Below are positions 60,989 to 64,000 of a stretch of DNA of 64,000 nucleotides, piece by piece. The translations under genes were made by a program, and so were the position numbers. This DNA is from SZUA-265 sp966249405 (GTDB taxonomy: Bacteria; Myxococcota_A; Polyangia; Polyangiales; Polyangiaceae), in the NCBI GenBank assembly GCA_966249405.1, contig CBINDO010000002.1, positions 14,929 through 78,928 of the forward strand. The letters run 5' to 3'. Under the pieces are notes generated by a model. That model searched no databases. It was given only the letters and a program-made list of their open reading frames with translations, and was not told the origin of the DNA. Numbering within the stretch: position 1 is the stretch's first letter; the number at the start of each line of letters is the position of its first letter.

Positions 60989-62773
60989 TCAATAGATCGA
61001 CAGCCACGCAGCGCTCGAGGCCGGGCCGGTGGGTGCGTCGCGCGGCAGCATTTCGAACATCAGGTATTGGCCCGCATGCATCGCGACGTAGAGCGGGTTG
61101 CCCTGTTGAACGTCGATGTCGTCGCAGTCGACGTGGATCGCGACCTGCCGGCCGTAGTCGACGAGCCGGAAGGGTGCGTCGAGACTCTCGAGGCGGAACT
61201 GGTAAGTTCCCGCTCGAGGCGCACGAAAGCCCACACGCTGCTCACCGCCGTGAGACAATTGAGCAACGTGAAGGCCCGGGGCGCTCAACTCCAAGTCCAC
61301 GCACGAAGGCCGGTCGTAAGTCACGGGGATGTCGACCACGTCCGGCGCTCGCGGGCTCGTGTCGCTTCCGTGATAAGATTGCGGTATTACCGCCTCGAAT
61401 ACACCACTCGAGGCGCGCTCCGCACGCGGTTGCGCTACCCATACGCCATCTTGGTCTACCGAGACGAGCAGGCGGTCGTTCGCATCGTGCGCGAACACGA
61501 TCGCCGGCGCGCTCAACAACTCGACGCTGCGGTCCGGGAAACGATGAAACATGGCGTGGTGAACGCCGGAGACATAGGCGTCGCCGGCGGGGGCTACGGA
61601 CAAAACGTCGAGCTGAAAGCTGCCACCGCGGTGCCCGCCGAGCTGGATGGGGTAAAGCGCCCAAGCCTCGCCGTTGGCGGACGCCATCAAAGCCGTCCGG
61701 CCAAGTACCAAGAGCTCACCCGCGGGGCCGAATCCAGCGTCGCGCGCTAACAGCGAATAGGCTCTGGCCGGCTTGTCCCACGGCGCCCACACGACCTCGT
61801 CGTCACCGACGGACAACATGCCGTATTCGCTGGCACGCCACCGCTTCCACGACCGGACATAGGCAGCGGTGGGGGTCAGCAGCGGAAACGAACGCTCATC
61901 GGCGCGCGTCCAGGCGTCTTCCGTTGTCGACCCGATCACGTCGTGAGGGAGGAACGCGACACCCGTGAGGCCGTCATCCGCGAAGTGCACGCCGCGCACG
62001 TCCTTGTAGTCAGGGTTCCAGCCCGGGGCCGGCTCCCACCCGTCGTCCGTCCGCTTGTACAATCCGGTGTTCGTCGCCGCCCAAGCCGTACCGTCTCGGG
62101 TAACCTCCAGCTCCGTGACGGTCGGCACGGACTCTCCCATGTCGATGGGAATCGTCTCTCGGCTCCAACCGAGCTCTGTCGTGTGTCGCGCGACGACGAG
62201 TTCCGTCGCAAGTTCATCTCCTCCTGCGACGTAGATTTCGTTCTTGGGGCCAACGGCGATCGAGTGACCCGCAGGGCCCCCGAGTGGTGTCCATTCGAGC
62301 TCACGATAAGGGTAGGGGAGACCTTCGCCGTCTTCGAGCCACCGGGTATAGTCGTCGAGCACGCCGTCTTCGGGAATGGGGTGATGATACGGCGACTCCG
62401 ATTGGGGTTTACCGAGCACCGTGATGCTTGGCGGTTCAAGCACCGGATGCGTCGAGGTCGCCTCGCTCGCATTCGTGACGATGACGACCGATGACGGGGC
62501 GCCGTCCGACGAGGTCGAAGTCGGTGCGAGCGCCGAACCCGCCGTCATGGCGTCTTGGGATGAATCCGGCGCCGAGGTCGGTACGCCCTCGGAGACCGGG
62601 TGGGCGCGAGGCGCGTCGGACGGCGCCATGGTTTCGCGGACCGCTCGTTGCCGATCGTCGAGTCCTGTCCGCGCGCCGCAGGAGCCGCTCAGCCAAACGG
62701 CAGTCAGTAGCAGACAGGCGTCGCGAACCGGTGACCGTTGGTAGCAGCAGGGAACGAACTCGAATGGTTTCAC
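60989..62773 (-). CDS. Large lipoprotein with beta-propeller-like body
   Basis: 594 residues from GTG 62773, chosen because it places the lipobox (LSGSC) 32 residues in. An upstream GTG at 62854 overlaps the preceding stop (GTGA) but would give a 59-residue leader. A Ser/Thr/Pro linker follows, then a region from about residue 120 with repeating strands (GHSIAVGPKNEIYVAGG, VTRDGTAWAATNTGLYKRTD, VGDDEVVWAPWDKP, VSVDQDGVWVAQPR) like a propeller. The C-terminal domain (VAQLSHGGEQRVGFRAPRAG...) resembles a pre-peptidase C-terminal beta domain. No catalytic signature. Follows the small Cys-rich protein gene in the same operon. Confidence 0.72.
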   Translation of the reverse strand: MKPFEFVPCCYQRSPVRDACLLLTAVWLSGSCGARTGLDDRQRAVRETMAPSDAPRAHPVSEGVPTSAPDSSQDAMTAGSALAPTSTSSDGAPSSVVIVTNASEATSTHPVLEPPSITVLGKPQSESPYHHPIPEDGVLDDYTRWLEDGEGLPYPYRELEWTPLGGPAGHSIAVGPKNEIYVAGGDELATELVVARHTTELGWSRETIPIDMGESVPTVTELEVTRDGTAWAATNTGLYKRTDDGWEPAPGWNPDYKDVRGVHFADDGLTGVAFLPHDVIGSTTEDAWTRADERSFPLLTPTAAYVRSWKRWRASEYGMLSVGDDEVVWAPWDKPARAYSLLARDAGFGPAGELLVLGRTALMASANGEAWALYPIQLGGHRGGSFQLDVLSVAPAGDAYVSGVHHAMFHRFPDRSVELLSAPAIVFAHDANDRLLVSVDQDGVWVAQPRAERASSGVFEAVIPQSYHGSDTSPRAPDVVDIPVTYDRPSCVDLELSAPGLHVAQLSHGGEQRVGFRAPRAGTYQFRLESLDAPFRLVDYGRQVAIHVDCDDIDVQQGNPLYVAMHAGQYLMFEMLPRDAPTGPASSAAWLSIY

Positions 62774-62850
62774 ACGGACAACAGTGTCGCCAGCGCTCGC
62801 GAATGACGGATCAAACGGAGCGAGGGCCCGACTTCCGTCATCACTCGCGT

Positions 62851-63303
62851 TCACTCGACGCGAAACGGCACGCGCGCGGGAGTCGGAGTTGCGCGGGATG
62901 GTGAATCCACATCCGAGCCGGCATCCGCCGCGGCGCTCGTTTCGTCGGCCTCCAACGGGGGCGGGGTCAGGTCGGCTGGGGGATTCGCCGGTGTAGACGC
63001 CTCGCCGTCGAGGCAGTCAGGGTCATCGACCTTCGAAAGATCCGTGGGACATTTGAGACGCTTCTCACAGAGGCCGGACGTTGCGTTGCAAGCGTAACCG
63101 TTCGCGCACTGCGAATAACACCCGCCGTTGACTGCACGGTATCCACTCGCCGCCGCAACGCCCGTGGCAGCGAAAACCAAGGCGCCGGAGTAGTCATGGG
63201 GCGCGCTCACCAAGGGGTTCGCCTGGCCCCGGTATGGCACGCACTGCGCCACTGCGGCGGTGAGCAGCCCCGCAACGTGCAACCGCCAGACTTGATGAGC
63301 CAT
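62851..63303 (-). CDS. Small Cys-rich lipoprotein
   Basis: 150 residues from ATG 63303. The signal peptide ends AAVAQC (lipobox VAQC). A hydrophobic Ala/Gly segment (LVFAATGVAAASGY) is followed by a disulfide module (GGCYSQCANGYACNATSGLC and RLKCPTD) and a Pro/Ala/Asp tail. It is the first gene of a two-gene minus-strand operon with the large propeller-like lipoprotein. Function unknown. Confidence 0.7.
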   Translation of the reverse strand: MAHQVWRLHVAGLLTAAVAQCVPYRGQANPLVSAPHDYSGALVFAATGVAAASGYRAVNGGCYSQCANGYACNATSGLCEKRLKCPTDLSKVDDPDCLDGEASTPANPPADLTPPPLEADETSAAADAGSDVDSPSRATPTPARVPFRVE

Positions 63304-63578
63304 TGATTCAAGTTATCCTACGTCGCGGCATCGTTCAATGACGCCAAGCGCCCACCGGCACACGCGCCTCGTCGAGTCCACCGGACCCAGATTGCTCGGG
63401 CCGGCACTGTGGCCTTGGTTGGTCGTCGGTCTCGAGCGCCGCTGGGGGTTGGGCCCAGCGCCATGGCGGCACGTGTCGTCTCCCGCCCACCTCGATTTCA
63501 TTGCGCCGTTGGCACCGCGGAGCGCGTCTTCCCGTGACCAGTCGCGAGATCTGTCGCGTTGCCCCGGCCGCCGAACTG

Positions 63579-64000
63579 CTAGGGATCGTCAGTGTCGACC
63601 ATGAATGCGACGTGGTCCAACGTGAGGTTGTACGGAGCGTCGGTAGCTTGGATGACGAAGTCCACCATCATCAACTGTGGAACGACGGCTGTTTCCGTAC
63701 GCTCGGGTCCAAACTGATGCCACGGGATCTCGAAGTCTCGAAACGTTGCGTCCAGCGCAACCGCGTGGGAACTGCTGAACCAACACTTTTCGGTACACTT
63801 CCCGCCGAGTTCGACGGGAATACTCTCCGCCGTTTGGAGCACGACTTGCACGATCCCGGTGCCGCTCGCGCGAAACCGCAGGCCTCGATATGCAGACGCG
63901 TCATAACACTCGAGGTGCGCGCCGTGCTCGCTTTGGGTCCGCGCGCGCATGCCCACGCTCAACTTCGCGCCCCAGCCAGGTGTTGCCGGCCCCTCGACCC
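63579..64000 (-). CDS. C-terminal part of a secreted protein with carbohydrate-binding-like domain (cut off)
   Basis: The frame is open to the window end, so the N-terminus is missing. The visible 140 residues form a beta-sandwich-like domain: RARTQSEHGAHLECYDASAY, GLRFRASGTGIVQVVLQTAES, FRDFEIPWHQFGPE and VDFVIQATDAPYNLTLDHVAF. This pattern resembles the CBM11/CIA30-type and other myxobacterial carbohydrate-binding modules found at the ends of secreted glycosidases. One Cys pair (GKCTEKCWF). The rest of the protein and its activity cannot be judged. Confidence 0.65.
   Translation of the reverse strand, partial: VEGPATPGWGAKLSVGMRARTQSEHGAHLECYDASAYRGLRFRASGTGIVQVVLQTAESIPVELGGKCTEKCWFSSSHAVALDATFRDFEIPWHQFGPERTETAVVPQLMMVDFVIQATDAPYNLTLDHVAFMVDTDDP

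Overview
The window is high-GC DNA with the look of a Myxococcota (myxobacterial, Polyangia-type) chromosome. The evidence is the large number of lipoproteins with long Thr/Ser/Pro/Asp linkers and Cys-rich domains, a MopE-type metal-binding motif, a DUF4423/TIGR02147-type regulator, many modular signalling proteins, a CarF-type plasmalogen desaturase and a bacteriophytochrome. No rRNA, tRNA, CRISPR array, phage or transposase gene was recognised. Genes lie on both strands in short operons. Several pairs are coupled through ATGA, GTGA or TGATG overlaps.

Layout. 1-6.6 kb: a light and signal block with a CheR-PAS protein cut by the window edge, a PAS/histidine kinase/receiver hybrid, a bacteriophytochrome with no kinase of its own, trmB, and a CarF/TMEM189-like desaturase. 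6.7-11.6 kb: a minus-strand run of envelope proteins (Cys-rich lipoprotein, TPR-like membrane protein, coiled-coil membrane protein, beta-barrel). 11.8-16.5 kb: c-di-GMP proteins (REC-GGDEF-EAL and FHA-GGDEF) flanking a CxxCxxCC protein and a membrane J-domain protein. 16.5-24 kb: lipoprotein, sterol-desaturase-family protein, SH3-domain protein, MFS transporter, HDOD protein, DUF72 protein and a family 2 glycosyltransferase. 24.3-35.6 kb: a secreted glycan-degradation block made of a GH30 lipoprotein, a GH67 alpha-glucuronidase and a second GH30 whose frame is broken by a 73-bp repeat-flanked insertion, interleaved with large Cys-rich lipoproteins. 35.7-48 kb: an acyltransferase, a membrane coiled-coil/ATPase coupled to an MscS channel, an EGF-repeat lipoprotein, a membrane spermidine-synthase-like protein and a ModF-like twin ATPase. 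48-64 kb: lectin-type and other lipoproteins, a DUF4423-type regulator, a LysR regulator, an acyltransferase, a GFA-family protein, and decayed remnants around 56.8-59 kb.

Most notable points. (1) The octamer GTGAGACA/TGTCTCAC occurs at least 20 times, far above composition expectation, and inside genes it repeatedly forces codons that are rare in such DNA (AGA, TCT, TCA, ACA). (2) An MscS channel is translationally coupled to an unusual periplasmic coiled-coil/transmembrane/P-loop ATPase. (3) A 73-bp segment between 17-bp direct repeats exactly accounts for the frame break in the second GH30 gene. (4) A kinase-less phytochrome sits in an operon with a separate hybrid kinase and close to a carF-like gene. 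(5) A G7 tract breaks an outer-membrane protein gene. All functional statements are read from the sequence and remembered family motifs; no database search was run.
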